Below are positions 33,046 to 41,810 of a stretch of 64,000 bases of DNA, piece by piece. Under the pieces are notes generated by a model that had not been told where the DNA came from, did not search any database, and saw only the letters and a program-made list of their open reading frames with translations. Source of the stretch: Paenarthrobacter nicotinovorans (GTDB taxonomy: Bacteria > Actinomycetota > Actinomycetes > Actinomycetales > Micrococcaceae); the NCBI RefSeq assembly GCF_007670255.1, contig NZ_SZVS01000006.1, positions 186,001-250,000 of the forward strand, written 5' to 3'. Position 1 is the first letter of the stretch, and the number at the start of each line of letters is the position of its first letter. Position numbers and translations under genes: made by a program.

Positions 33046-33956
33046 GCCGACCACACACGTGCTTCAGTGGGAAGTACTGCCGAATCTCCGAAGACGACGG
33101 CGTTGGATTGCCCGTCGATTTCGTAGGGCTTCAAGATGTTCATGGACAGCCCTTCGGCGTGTTCGATGTGCAGCCTGACTGCGTCCACGGCCCCACTGTC
33201 GCCAACCTGGACAGTAACGTCGGTCAGTATGCAGGTCCCCCTCAGGGTGTCTTTCTTGTTGCGGAATCCCTCGGTCATCATCTGCACGGACTCAATGGAG
33301 TCTACTTCCCCGTCCTCGTTGGCCTCCTGGTAGGCCATGTGATGCCCTACTTCACCGGAGAGGTCGGTGGTGATCCCGTAGGGCGCAAGGACGCCGTGCT
33401 TGCCCAGCTGGTCCTGGGCAAAAGGAACAGCGGCTCCGACGAGCTTGAAGACGTCCTGGATTGCCTGCTCGGAGAGGCCTTCGTGCCACCATTCCTCCGC
33501 CGGGGCCGGTGCTTCCCCGGACCAAACATGGGCTTCCTGTTCTTCGGTCCGGGGTTCCCCGAAGGTGGGGTGCTTCAGGAACTTCTTCCGGGTGAAGTCC
33601 ACGCGGATGAGCTGGCTGATCCCACTCCGGTGTTCAGCCCAGAGATGGAGTGTGTCCTCGGTTTTGCCGGACTGCGGATCGAGCACAGCCACCATGGCGA
33701 GGAGGTTTTCGGCATGGCCCGAGAAGAGATCGATGGTCAGCTTCACCGCCAGCACAGGGTCCGGGGGCAGGGTTCCCTGGATTTCCCCGGGGACCTCGCC
33801 ACGGTGGATGGCACCTTCACCGTCGAGCATGAAGACGAATGGAGTGAAGCTCTTGTTAAGGACCAACTGGGCGTCAGCCAATTTAAGGGCCTCGGCCACG
33901 ACAGCCGCCAGTTCGGATTCGGGGGAGGTCCGTGCCTCGGGCGGAAGCTGCGTCAT
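33042..33956 (-). CDS. Unknown 304-aa protein with two repeats of the neighbour's domain
   Basis: The frame is soluble and acidic. Residues about 12-140 and 170-295 look like two copies of one domain: a helix ending in F-x-P-F or A-P-Y, a hydrophobic strand, an acidic turn, then I-L-T-D-V-T-V or M-V-A-V-L-D. The second copy matches the 150-aa protein encoded downstream. Eleven bases separate it from the mutase stop, so all four genes (mutase, this, 150-aa, Rrf2) are one operon. Function unknown. Confidence 0.75.
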   Translation of the reverse strand: MTQLPPEARTSPESELAAVVAEALKLADAQLVLNKSFTPFVFMLDGEGAIHRGEVPGEIQGTLPPDPVLAVKLTIDLFSGHAENLLAMVAVLDPQSGKTEDTLHLWAEHRSGISQLIRVDFTRKKFLKHPTFGEPRTEEQEAHVWSGEAPAPAEEWWHEGLSEQAIQDVFKLVGAAVPFAQDQLGKHGVLAPYGITTDLSGEVGHHMAYQEANEDGEVDSIESVQMMTEGFRNKKDTLRGTCILTDVTVQVGDSGAVDAVRLHIEHAEGLSMNILKPYEIDGQSNAVVFGDSAVLPTEARVWSA

Positions 33957-33966
33957 GGGTGTAAGC

Positions 33967-35385
33967 CTAACCCCGTACGAGAGCCAGAACGCGGTCGCGG
34001 ATCTTTTCCATGGTGGGCTGGTCCTTGGCCTCGGCGTTCAGCCGCAGGAAGGGCTCGGTGTTGGAAGGCCGCAGGTTGAACCACCAGCTGCCATCCTTGG
34101 CCGTGAACGTGCTGCCATCCATGTGGTCGATCTCAATGTCTTCAGTTTCGAAGTCCACGCGCACACGCTCCACGGCGGCCGCCTTGTCCTCGATTTCTGA
34201 GTTGATCTCGCCGGAAGAGACGTACGGTTCATACTGGCGGCCGAGCTCCGAAAGTGGGCCGTCCTGCTCGCCGAGGGCGGCAAGGACATGCATGGCTGCC
34301 AGCATTCCAGTGTCAGCGTTCCAGAAGTCGCGGAAGTAGAAGTGCGCTGAGTGTTCGCCGCCGAAAACCGCTCCTTCCTCTGCCATGACTGCCTTGATGA
34401 AGGAGTGGCCCACGCGCGTGCGGACGGCTCGGCCGCCGTCGTTTGCCACAAGTTCCGGGACTGCCTTTGAGGTCAGGAGGTTGTGGATGATCACCGGGGT
34501 TTCTTCGCCGGACTGACGTGCGCGGGCGATCTCGCGTCGGGCAACCATGCCCGTAATGGCCGACGGGGAGACAGGCTGTCCCTTTTCGTCAACGACGAAG
34601 CAGCGGTCGGCGTCGCCGTCGAAAGCGAGACCGATATCCGCGCCATGCTTGACGACGGCAGCCTGGAGGTCGCGGAGGTTTTCCGGTTCCAGCGGGTTTG
34701 CCGGGTGGTTCGGGAAGGAGCCGTCCAGCTCAAAGTAGAGCGGGATGATTTCGAAGGGGAGCGCCGGGAGCAGCTTGTCGCCCAGGACGGCCGGAGTAGT
34801 CAGGCCGGCCATGCCGTTGCCGGCGTCAACCACGATCTTCAGGGGCCGGGAACCGGAGAGGTCCACCAGTTTGCGCAGGTACTCGGAGTAGTCCTTCAAA
34901 ACATCATGGACCCCGATTTCGCCGCGGGTTGCCGCGGACGGAATGGAGCCGTCGTTCAGGTACTGCTCTGCAAGTGCCTGGATTTCCTTGAGGCCGCTTT
35001 CGGACGAGATCGGCTGGGCGCCCGCTTTGGCCATCTTGATGCCGTTGTATTCGGCTGGATTGTGGCTCGCGGTGAACGTGGCACCGGCGGCGTTCAGGGC
35101 GCCACAAGCGTAGTAGAGCTCGTCGGTGGAGATCAGGTCAAGGAGCTGAACGTTGGCACCACGGGTTGCCGCACCGTTGGCGAAGGCCTGGCTGAACTCA
35201 GGGGACGAAGGGCGCATGTCGCCGCCCACGAGGACGGTTTCCCCCTCAAGGCCCAGGACGTCGATGAAGGCAGCGCCGACGGCCTCGACGATTTCAGCGG
35301 TGATGGATTCACCTACGATGCCCCGGACGTCGTACGCCTTAAAGGATGCCGAGAGGTCGAATGTCTTGTTCTGCTCGCTAGTCAC
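33967..35385 (-). CDS. Phosphomannomutase/phosphoglucomutase
   Basis: From GTG 35385 (472 aa), preceded by AGGATTGAG; the longer frame would run into the recQ promoter. Phosphoserine loop T-A-S-H-N-P-A-E-Y-N-G, metal loop D-G-D-A-D-R, sugar-binding G-E-H-S-A-H and the C-terminal R-P-S-N-T-E-P phosphate site are all present. It interconverts hexose 1- and 6-phosphates for polysaccharide and glycolipid precursors. Leads the operon with the two unknown genes and the Rrf2 regulator. Confidence 0.93.
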   Translation of the reverse strand: MTSEQNKTFDLSASFKAYDVRGIVGESITAEIVEAVGAAFIDVLGLEGETVLVGGDMRPSSPEFSQAFANGAATRGANVQLLDLISTDELYYACGALNAAGATFTASHNPAEYNGIKMAKAGAQPISSESGLKEIQALAEQYLNDGSIPSAATRGEIGVHDVLKDYSEYLRKLVDLSGSRPLKIVVDAGNGMAGLTTPAVLGDKLLPALPFEIIPLYFELDGSFPNHPANPLEPENLRDLQAAVVKHGADIGLAFDGDADRCFVVDEKGQPVSPSAITGMVARREIARARQSGEETPVIIHNLLTSKAVPELVANDGGRAVRTRVGHSFIKAVMAEEGAVFGGEHSAHFYFRDFWNADTGMLAAMHVLAALGEQDGPLSELGRQYEPYVSSGEINSEIEDKAAAVERVRVDFETEDIEIDHMDGSTFTAKDGSWWFNLRPSNTEPFLRLNAEAKDQPTMEKIRDRVLALVRG

Positions 35386-35433
35386 GGGCTCAATCCTACT
35401 GTGGCTGCCCATCGGTGCATGAACCCGCGGATG

Positions 35434-35479
35434 CGCTATGTGGATAGTTTTTATCGGCACAGCTGTTATCCACATAGCG
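35434..35479. promoter_or_regulatory. Inverted DnaA-box-like pair upstream of recQ
   Basis: A perfect 13-bp inverted repeat CGCTATGTGGATA / TATCCACATAGCG (35434-35446 and 35467-35479). The right arm includes TTATCCACA (35466-35474), an exact DnaA-box consensus; the left arm is TGTGGATAG, one mismatch. The region is between the mutase start and recQ start. Confidence 0.55.
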
Positions 35480-35525
35480 GAGTCTGCCCGTGTTTGCTGT
35501 CAGTGGTGACTGGAATACTGGGGTC

Positions 35526-37691
35526 ATGGCCCACAACTCCCCAAACACTGCCGCTCCCGTGCAATCAACAACCCAACAGGAAGCCCTGGCGTGCCTTCGT
35601 GAACTCGTCGGCCATCCGGAAGCCCAGTTCCATGAAGGCCAGTTTGAGGCGATCGAAGCGCTGGTGGATGCAGGCCGCAGGGCGCTCGTTGTCCAGCGCA
35701 CGGGCTGGGGAAAGTCTGCGGTCTACTTTGTTTCCTCACTGCTCCTGCGCCGCAGGGGAGCCGGGCCCACGCTGATCGTTTCGCCGCTGCTCGCCCTCAT
35801 GCGCGACCAAGTCGCCGCGGCGGCACGTGCGGGCGTTCGGGCCGTGGCCATCAACTCCGCCAACGCCCTTGAGTGGGACACAGTCTTGGCCCAGTTGGCC
35901 GCCGACGACGTCGATGTCCTCCTCGTGTCGCCGGAGCGGCTGACAAACCCGTCGTTCAGGGAGAACCAGCTGCCCGAGCTTATCCGGAGGACCGGACTTC
36001 TGGTGATCGATGAGGCTCACTGTATTTCCGACTGGGGGCACGACTTCCGCCCCGATTACCGCCGCATCTCGGACCTCATCGCGCAGTTGCCGGAGACTGT
36101 ACCCGTCCTGGCAACTACGGCAACGGCCAACTCCCGGGTGGTCCACGATATCGAAGAACAACTCGGCGCCGGTGTGCTGACTATCCGTGGAGGCCTCGGC
36201 CGGGAATCCCTGCGCCTGGGTGTACTCAACCTCGCCGACTCCAGGGACCGGCTTGGCTGGCTGCTGACCCACTTGGCGGACATGCCCGGGAGCGGCATCA
36301 TCTACACACTCACGGTCTCTGCAGCCGAAGACACCGCCCGGCTCCTTGCCGAGGCCGGACACAACGTTCTGTCCTATACCGGCAGGACGGACCCGGCGGA
36401 TCGGGAGCGGGCAGAGCAATTGCTCAAGGACAACCAGGTGAAAGCCCTTGTGGCCACCTCCGCCCTGGGCATGGGATTCGACAAGCCGGACCTCGGTTTC
36501 GTGATCCACCTCGGTGCCCCGTCGTCACCTGTCGCCTATTACCAACAGGTCGGCCGTGCAGGCCGTGGTGCAGCCAATGCAGACGTCCTTCTCCTGCCGG
36601 GCTCAGAGGACCGCGAGATCTGGCAATACTTTGCCACTGCATCCATGCCATCGGAGGAAAAGGCCGCGGCAGTGCTGGCTGTGCTCGGCGATGCCGGCTC
36701 GGCCATGTCCACCGTCGCGCTGGAAGCACGCGTAGACCTTCGGCGCACGCCTTTGGAGCTTCTCCTGAAGGTTCTGGCCGTAGACGGAGCCGTCGAGCGC
36801 GTAGGCGGAGGCTGGAGGTCAACCGGAAGGCCGTGGCACTACGACGCCGAACGCTACGCCCGCATCGCTGAAGCACGGGTGGACGAGCAGGATTCCATGG
36901 TGGTCTACCAGGACACGGCTGGATGCCGGATGGAGTACATCACATCGGTCCTCGATGATGAGACTGCTGCCCCTTGCGGGCGCTGCGACAACTGTGCGGG
37001 CCGCTGGTTCCCCGTTGACGTGGCGGAATCGGCTGCGGATGCGGCCGGGCAGACGCTCCGCCGGGCAGGGATCGCCGTGGAACCGCGGCTTCAATGGCCC
37101 AGTGGTATGGACCGGTTGGGCGTCGCCGTCAAGGGAAAGATCAAGCCGGACGAGAGCATGGCCGAGGGTCGCGTTCTTGCCAGGCTGACGGACCTGGGTT
37201 GGGGTGGTGCTTTGCGTGAACTGTTTGCAGCAGGCGCACCGGACCGGGTGGTCGATCCGACAATGCTGCAGGCCTGCGTCCAGGTTCTGCGGGAGTGGTC
37301 CGGGGCCGAGGGCGGAACCCCATGGAGCGGAGCAGGCCGGCCCGCCGCTGTCGTCAGCATTCCCTCGCGCAGCAAGCCACAATTGGTTGAGTCGCTGGCT
37401 CAGGGAATCGCCGGGATCGGCAGGATGCCGTACTTGGGCCAGCTTCAGGTGGCTCACGGAGGACCCACCGGCTCGCGGGGAGGCAACAGCGCCTACAGGC
37501 TCGCCGGGGTGTGGGAACGGCTGGTTGTGGGACCGGAACTTGCCCAAGCATTGTCGGGGATCGGGAGCCAGCCTGTGCTGTTGGTGGATGACCTCGTCGA
37601 TAGCCGCTGGACCATGACCGTGTCCGCGCGGGCGCTGCGGCAGGCAGGCGTTGCAGCGGTACTCCCTCTCGCACTGGCCCAAGCGGGGTAG
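35526..37691 (+). CDS. recQ: RecQ-family ATP-dependent DNA helicase with phosphoribosyltransferase-like C-terminus
   Basis: From ATG 35526 (721 aa). SF2 helicase motifs: T-G-W-G-K-S (about 60-65), D-E-A-H (about 162-165), T-T-A-T-A, Q-V-G-R-A-G-R-G. A RecQ zinc site follows (C near 466, then C-G-R-C-D-N-C near 487). The usual HRDC domain is missing. Instead the last about 110 residues carry V-L-L-V-D-D-L-V-D-S-R-W-T, the PRPP-loop pattern of PRTases. Such fusions occur in Actinobacteria. Unwinds DNA in repair; the PRTase role is unknown. An inverted DnaA-box-like pair lies upstream. Confidence 0.93.
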   Translation: MAHNSPNTAAPVQSTTQQEALACLRELVGHPEAQFHEGQFEAIEALVDAGRRALVVQRTGWGKSAVYFVSSLLLRRRGAGPTLIVSPLLALMRDQVAAAARAGVRAVAINSANALEWDTVLAQLAADDVDVLLVSPERLTNPSFRENQLPELIRRTGLLVIDEAHCISDWGHDFRPDYRRISDLIAQLPETVPVLATTATANSRVVHDIEEQLGAGVLTIRGGLGRESLRLGVLNLADSRDRLGWLLTHLADMPGSGIIYTLTVSAAEDTARLLAEAGHNVLSYTGRTDPADRERAEQLLKDNQVKALVATSALGMGFDKPDLGFVIHLGAPSSPVAYYQQVGRAGRGAANADVLLLPGSEDREIWQYFATASMPSEEKAAAVLAVLGDAGSAMSTVALEARVDLRRTPLELLLKVLAVDGAVERVGGGWRSTGRPWHYDAERYARIAEARVDEQDSMVVYQDTAGCRMEYITSVLDDETAAPCGRCDNCAGRWFPVDVAESAADAAGQTLRRAGIAVEPRLQWPSGMDRLGVAVKGKIKPDESMAEGRVLARLTDLGWGGALRELFAAGAPDRVVDPTMLQACVQVLREWSGAEGGTPWSGAGRPAAVVSIPSRSKPQLVESLAQGIAGIGRMPYLGQLQVAHGGPTGSRGGNSAYRLAGVWERLVVGPELAQALSGIGSQPVLLVDDLVDSRWTMTVSARALRQAGVAAVLPLALAQAG

Positions 37692-37729
37692 ACAGGGTAG
37701 GAAAGCGCAAGGTAGGAAACCGTCATTTT

Positions 37730-37759
37730 GTGATCGCTCCCACATCAGGTCTATAGGAT
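37730..37759 (+). promoter_or_regulatory. Likely promoter of the MFS drug-type transporter
   Basis: TTGTGA, an 18-base spacer and TATAGG lie 70-100 bp upstream of the proposed start. A direct repeat of GGTAGGAAA precedes it in the tail of the recQ intergenic region. Position approximate to a base or two. Confidence 0.5.
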
Positions 37760-37828
37760 CGAGGAAACACCCTGCTGCCCAGTCGCTGACCCCAGCCGGT
37801 GAGCGCAGCCCGAACCTGGACCGGAGCC

Positions 37829-39265
37829 ATGACCACAAGACCCAGTGCCGACGTCACCGAGGCCAGCCCAACCAGCTGGCGGCCGCGCTTGGCCCTGCTG
37901 GTGGCAGCAACATTCTTCATGGAGTTCCTTGACGGGACCATCCTGACCACGGCTATCCCGAGCATCGCCTCCGACTTCCGTGTTGCTCCGGCGGACATCA
38001 ACATCACCATGACGGCGTACCTGGTCACAGTCGCCATGGGAATCCCGCTGAGCAGTTGGTTGGCTGAGCGTTTTGGTGCCCGCAGGATCTTCTGCCTGGC
38101 CATTTCGGTGTTCACCATCGCATCCCTGCTCTGCGCTGTGAGTACTGACCTGACCATGCTCACCCTGAGCCGGGTGGCGCAGGGGATGGGTGGAGCAATG
38201 ATGGTCCCCGTGGGAACCTTGGTGGTCCTTCGCGGTACGCCCAAGTCCGAGCTCCTCCGTGCCACTGCCTATCTGGTGTGGCCGGGCCTGCTCGCCCCCG
38301 TGTTGGCTCCGATGGTGGGCGGTGCCCTCACTACGTTCCTCTCGTGGCACTGGATCTTCATCATCAACGTTCCCTTGGGACTGGCGGCATTTATCGCGGC
38401 CCTCAGGCTGGTTCCGCGCACGCAGTTTGACGGCAAGCGACGCCTTGATTGGTTTGGCCTCCTGCTGACCACGTTGGGCGTGGGGGCGTTGGTGGTCGGT
38501 CTTGAGACCCTGGGCGGCCACGCTTCCAACCTTCTGGCCGTCCTGGTGGTCGTAGCCGGGGTGCTTTCACTGGCCGGGGCAGTTTTCTGGATGAGGAAGG
38601 CCAAAGTGCCGCTGTTCAACCTCAGCGTTTTTGGCACCAAGACCTTCCGGGCCACCTCCACGGGCGGGTTCATTTACCGGCTGACCATCAGCTCCGTGCC
38701 ATTCCTGCTGCCCCTGATGTTCCAGGACGGCTTCGGATGGGATCCCCTCAAAGCCGGCGTCATGGTCGCGGCAGTGTTCGTGGGCAACATCGGCATCAAG
38801 CCCGCCACCACGCCGCTCATCAGGCGCTTCGGTTTCAAAGCTGTCCTGGTATTCGCTTCCTTCGCCTCGGCCGTGACGTTCGCCCTGTGTGCTTTCCTCA
38901 GCCCTCAAACGCCCGAACCCTTGATTTTTGCTTTGCTGCTGTTCAGCGGCGCCTTCCGCTCCATCGGATTCTCCGCGTACGCCTCAGTGCAGTACGCGGA
39001 CATCGTTCCCGGTCAGCTGCCTTCAGCCAACGCGATCTCGGCCACGCTGGTTCAGCTGGCGACTGCTGCCGGAATCGCCGTCGGGGCCTTGTTCCTGCGC
39101 CTGTTCGACGCGACTCGTATGTTCGGTCCTGACCACGCAGGAGCCTACAAGGGGGCGTTCATCGCCATGGCTGTCCTGATGCTGATCAGCACCGTGGACA
39201 GCCTGACGTTGCACCGTCACGCGGGTGCGGAAGTCAGCGGAGTGGCGGCCGGGACCCGAAGCTAA
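37829..39265 (+). CDS. MFS transporter, DHA2 drug:H+ antiporter-type
   Basis: About 478 aa from ATG 37829; an alternative GTG is 30 bases upstream, and neither has a good ribosome-binding site. The DHA2 motif E-F-L-D-G-T-I-L-T-T-A (helix 1) and W-L-A-E-R-F-G-A-R loop are clear, giving 14 or so helices. Family members export toxic cations and antibiotics. No local regulator is seen. Confidence 0.88.
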   Translation: MTTRPSADVTEASPTSWRPRLALLVAATFFMEFLDGTILTTAIPSIASDFRVAPADINITMTAYLVTVAMGIPLSSWLAERFGARRIFCLAISVFTIASLLCAVSTDLTMLTLSRVAQGMGGAMMVPVGTLVVLRGTPKSELLRATAYLVWPGLLAPVLAPMVGGALTTFLSWHWIFIINVPLGLAAFIAALRLVPRTQFDGKRRLDWFGLLLTTLGVGALVVGLETLGGHASNLLAVLVVVAGVLSLAGAVFWMRKAKVPLFNLSVFGTKTFRATSTGGFIYRLTISSVPFLLPLMFQDGFGWDPLKAGVMVAAVFVGNIGIKPATTPLIRRFGFKAVLVFASFASAVTFALCAFLSPQTPEPLIFALLLFSGAFRSIGFSAYASVQYADIVPGQLPSANAISATLVQLATAAGIAVGALFLRLFDATRMFGPDHAGAYKGAFIAMAVLMLISTVDSLTLHRHAGAEVSGVAAGTRS

Positions 39266-39333
39266 AGCACACCCGAGCCGGGGCGATGAATACCCGAGCC
39301 CCTGAACGCCGTCGGTCCAAGCCGCTTAAACGC

Positions 39334-39361
39334 AAAAGGTCCCGGTTCGAAAACCGGGACC
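39334..39361 (-). terminator. Terminator of tRNA-Ser(GCU)
   Basis: GGTCCCGGTT and AACCGGGACC around CGAA, with a T-run on the minus strand after the stem. Confidence 0.85.
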
Positions 39362-39367
39362 AATTCG

Positions 39368-39456
39368 CGGAGACGGGGGGATTTGAACCCCCGGTCGAGT
39401 TTAACCCCGACCCTTCATTAGCAGTGAAGTCCATTCGGCCGCTCTGGCACGTCTCC
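39368..39456 (-). tRNA. tRNA-Ser (anticodon GCT)
   Basis: 89 nt, type II with a long variable arm; acceptor GGAGACG/CGTCTCC, discriminator G, anticodon loop CTGCTAA, T-loop GGTTCAAATCC. Followed by a terminator. Confidence 0.97.
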
Positions 39457-39546
39457 ATCCGCTATTGCTAGCCCACCAAGGATACGCAGAAGGTGTCGTC
39501 CAGTGCAAAACAGCCGTGCAATCCAGTGTCAGCGTTCTGGAAGGGG

Positions 39547-41751
39547 TTACTTGCTCCCGGCCAGTGCGAGCCACAGGAAGTGGTTGCTCCGGGCTTGGAG
39601 CGCTGCAGCTTGCCTGTTGTCGGACGCTCCGGCGTGCCCGCCCTCCAATGCCTCGTGGAACCACACGTTCGGGATGCCCATGGCTTGCATCCGTGCCGCC
39701 ATCTTCCGGGCTTGGACAGGACCTACCCGGTCGTCGGAGGTCGCCGTCCAGATGAACGTTTCAGGGTACTCGATGCCGTCGCGCAGCAGGTGGTACGGCG
39801 AGAACGTCCGGATGAATTCCCATTGCTCAGGGACATCCGGGTCACCGTATTCGGCGATCCAGGAGTAGCCCGCCGAAAGCTTGGTGTACCGCCGCATGTC
39901 CAGCAGGGGTACGCCGCAGGAGACCGCGCCAAAAAGTTCCGGGTATTGGGTCAGCATGTTGCCCACCAGGAGGCCGCCGTTGGAACCGCCCACGCAGCCC
40001 AGTCGGCGACGACTTGTGACGCCGCGCGAAATCAAGTCCTTGGCTACGGCGGCGAAGTCCTCGTAGGCGCGGTGCCGGTTCTCTTGGAGCGCAGCACGGT
40101 GCCAAGAAGGGCCGTACTCGCCGCCACCGCGGATGTTGGCCACAACGTAGACACCGCCGCGGGAGTGGGCGGCAGCCCCGACGTCGGACGTTGTGCGGCG
40201 CTCCAGCCAGGCCCGTCCGATGGTTCCGCTGTACGCCGGAGTCCGGGAAACCTCGAAGCCGCCGTAGCCGGAGAGCTGGGTGGGGTTCTCGCCGTCGAGC
40301 ACCAGGTCCTTGGCAGCGACCTGGAAGTAGGGGACCTTGGTGCCATCCAAGGAGGTGGCGAAGTGCTGCTGGACTTCGTACTCGGCTTCGTTGAAGAACG
40401 ACGGCGACCGCTTCACCACCGCGTGCTCACTCGCCACGGAGCCGGCATCCGGCCCGGACGGTGAAGCACCAAGCGTGCCCCGGGTGAGGGTGGTGGGCGT
40501 CGTGAAACCGGTGGCCACCAACCAGAAGTCATTCCCGGCGCCGGATTCAGCGTCGTCTTCATCGTCCACGGCGTAGGCGTTGACATCATGCAGGGGCGGG
40601 CAGGCATCCAGGACTGTGGAAGCCCACGTCCCGTCGCTGTCCACAGACGATGGGTTCAGCACGCGGATCTCTGATGAAACGTCCCGGAGCAGGTTCAGCA
40701 GCAGGTAGTCCTTGGTCCAGCTCCAGGACTGCAACGAGGTGTGTGCATCAGGGGTGAAAAGAACCAACAGGTCGCGTGAACCGGCAAGGTAGCTCTCGAA
40801 ATCCGCTGCCAACAAGGATCCGGCCGGGTACGTTACATCGTCCACCTCCCAGTCACCCTGGGGCCGGAAGAGCAGCCAATCGCGGTGGACGCTGATGTTG
40901 ACATCGGTGGGAACGTCGATGGCCACCCATGAGTCATCGCGGAGCAACCACGTGCTGCGGTTGTAGAAGTCGATGTAGTCGACTGCGAAGGTCCGCTCGT
41001 AGCCGGGTGTGGAGTCGTGTGCCACCATCGCCAGCATGTGGTTTTCGGGAATTTCGAACAGGCGTTCAGCGTCCGCAAGCGACTGCCCCCTGCGAAGCTT
41101 GACGCCGGTGCGTGCATAAGAGGACGACGTCGCGGGCAGGCCTTCCGCGGTGCTGGACACCAGGAGCGTGTCAGCATCCAGCCAGCTGACGTTCCCCTTC
41201 GCCGTGGGGATGTCGAAGCCGCCTGCCGCGGGGTCCACGAAGGTGCGGGATTCGACGTCGAACTCCCGGTGGCGGTCGGCGTCGCCGCCATCGGGGGAAA
41301 GCGAAACCATGGCCAAGCGGTACTCGGAGCCGTCGGCAGGGCGATGGAAACCGGCCCCGTGGAAGACCCATTCGACGCCCTCCGAGGCAGCCAGCGCATC
41401 GACGTCGAGCAGCACATCCCACTCAGGTTGGTCGCTGAGATAGCTCTCCCACGTGGTGCGGCGCCACAGTCCCTTGGGGTGCTCCTTGTCCTTCCAGAAG
41501 TTGTAGTAGAAATCGCCGCGTTTGTTCACCATGGCGATCCGGTCTGTGGAGTCCATGACTTCCAAAATGCCGGACTGGAGCTCCGCATAACCGGCGTCTT
41601 CCAGCAGTTCTTCGGTGCGGGCGTTCTGCTCCCTGACCCACGCGAGCTGTTCTTCGCCGTGGATGTCCTCCAGCCAGGCGTTCTCATCCGTGGGTTCAGG
41701 CGCGGCGCCATTCTCTGACAATGGCGAGGGATCAGCTGCTGTGGTGGTCAT
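39547..41751 (-). CDS. Prolyl oligopeptidase-family (S9) serine peptidase
   Basis: From ATG 41751 (734 aa). An N-terminal seven-bladed propeller (about 60-430) and a C-terminal alpha/beta-hydrolase with G-G-S-N-G-G-L-L-V-G (catalytic Ser about 588), Asp in S-D-D-R-V (about 672) and His in G-G-H-A-G (about 704). No signal peptide, so cytoplasmic. It cleaves short peptides after proline. Single-gene unit, divergent from the flavoprotein gene. Confidence 0.93.
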   Translation of the reverse strand: MTTTAADPSPLSENGAAPEPTDENAWLEDIHGEEQLAWVREQNARTEELLEDAGYAELQSGILEVMDSTDRIAMVNKRGDFYYNFWKDKEHPKGLWRRTTWESYLSDQPEWDVLLDVDALAASEGVEWVFHGAGFHRPADGSEYRLAMVSLSPDGGDADRHREFDVESRTFVDPAAGGFDIPTAKGNVSWLDADTLLVSSTAEGLPATSSSYARTGVKLRRGQSLADAERLFEIPENHMLAMVAHDSTPGYERTFAVDYIDFYNRSTWLLRDDSWVAIDVPTDVNISVHRDWLLFRPQGDWEVDDVTYPAGSLLAADFESYLAGSRDLLVLFTPDAHTSLQSWSWTKDYLLLNLLRDVSSEIRVLNPSSVDSDGTWASTVLDACPPLHDVNAYAVDDEDDAESGAGNDFWLVATGFTTPTTLTRGTLGASPSGPDAGSVASEHAVVKRSPSFFNEAEYEVQQHFATSLDGTKVPYFQVAAKDLVLDGENPTQLSGYGGFEVSRTPAYSGTIGRAWLERRTTSDVGAAAHSRGGVYVVANIRGGGEYGPSWHRAALQENRHRAYEDFAAVAKDLISRGVTSRRRLGCVGGSNGGLLVGNMLTQYPELFGAVSCGVPLLDMRRYTKLSAGYSWIAEYGDPDVPEQWEFIRTFSPYHLLRDGIEYPETFIWTATSDDRVGPVQARKMAARMQAMGIPNVWFHEALEGGHAGASDNRQAAALQARSNHFLWLALAGSK

Positions 41752-41810
41752 CGCCCCATCCAAGCAACACAGTTCGACGGTAGGCAAGTCACGCAGAGTT
41801 AGGCTTGAGC

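Noticed and set aside
32593..33956. Toxin-antitoxin or secretion-effector pair
   Set aside because: The two genes are related to each other and co-transcribed with a mutase and a regulator; no toxin or secretion signature is seen.
36056..37838. Large minus-strand frames opposite recQ
   Set aside because: Antisense shadows without motifs; the helicase frame is intact.
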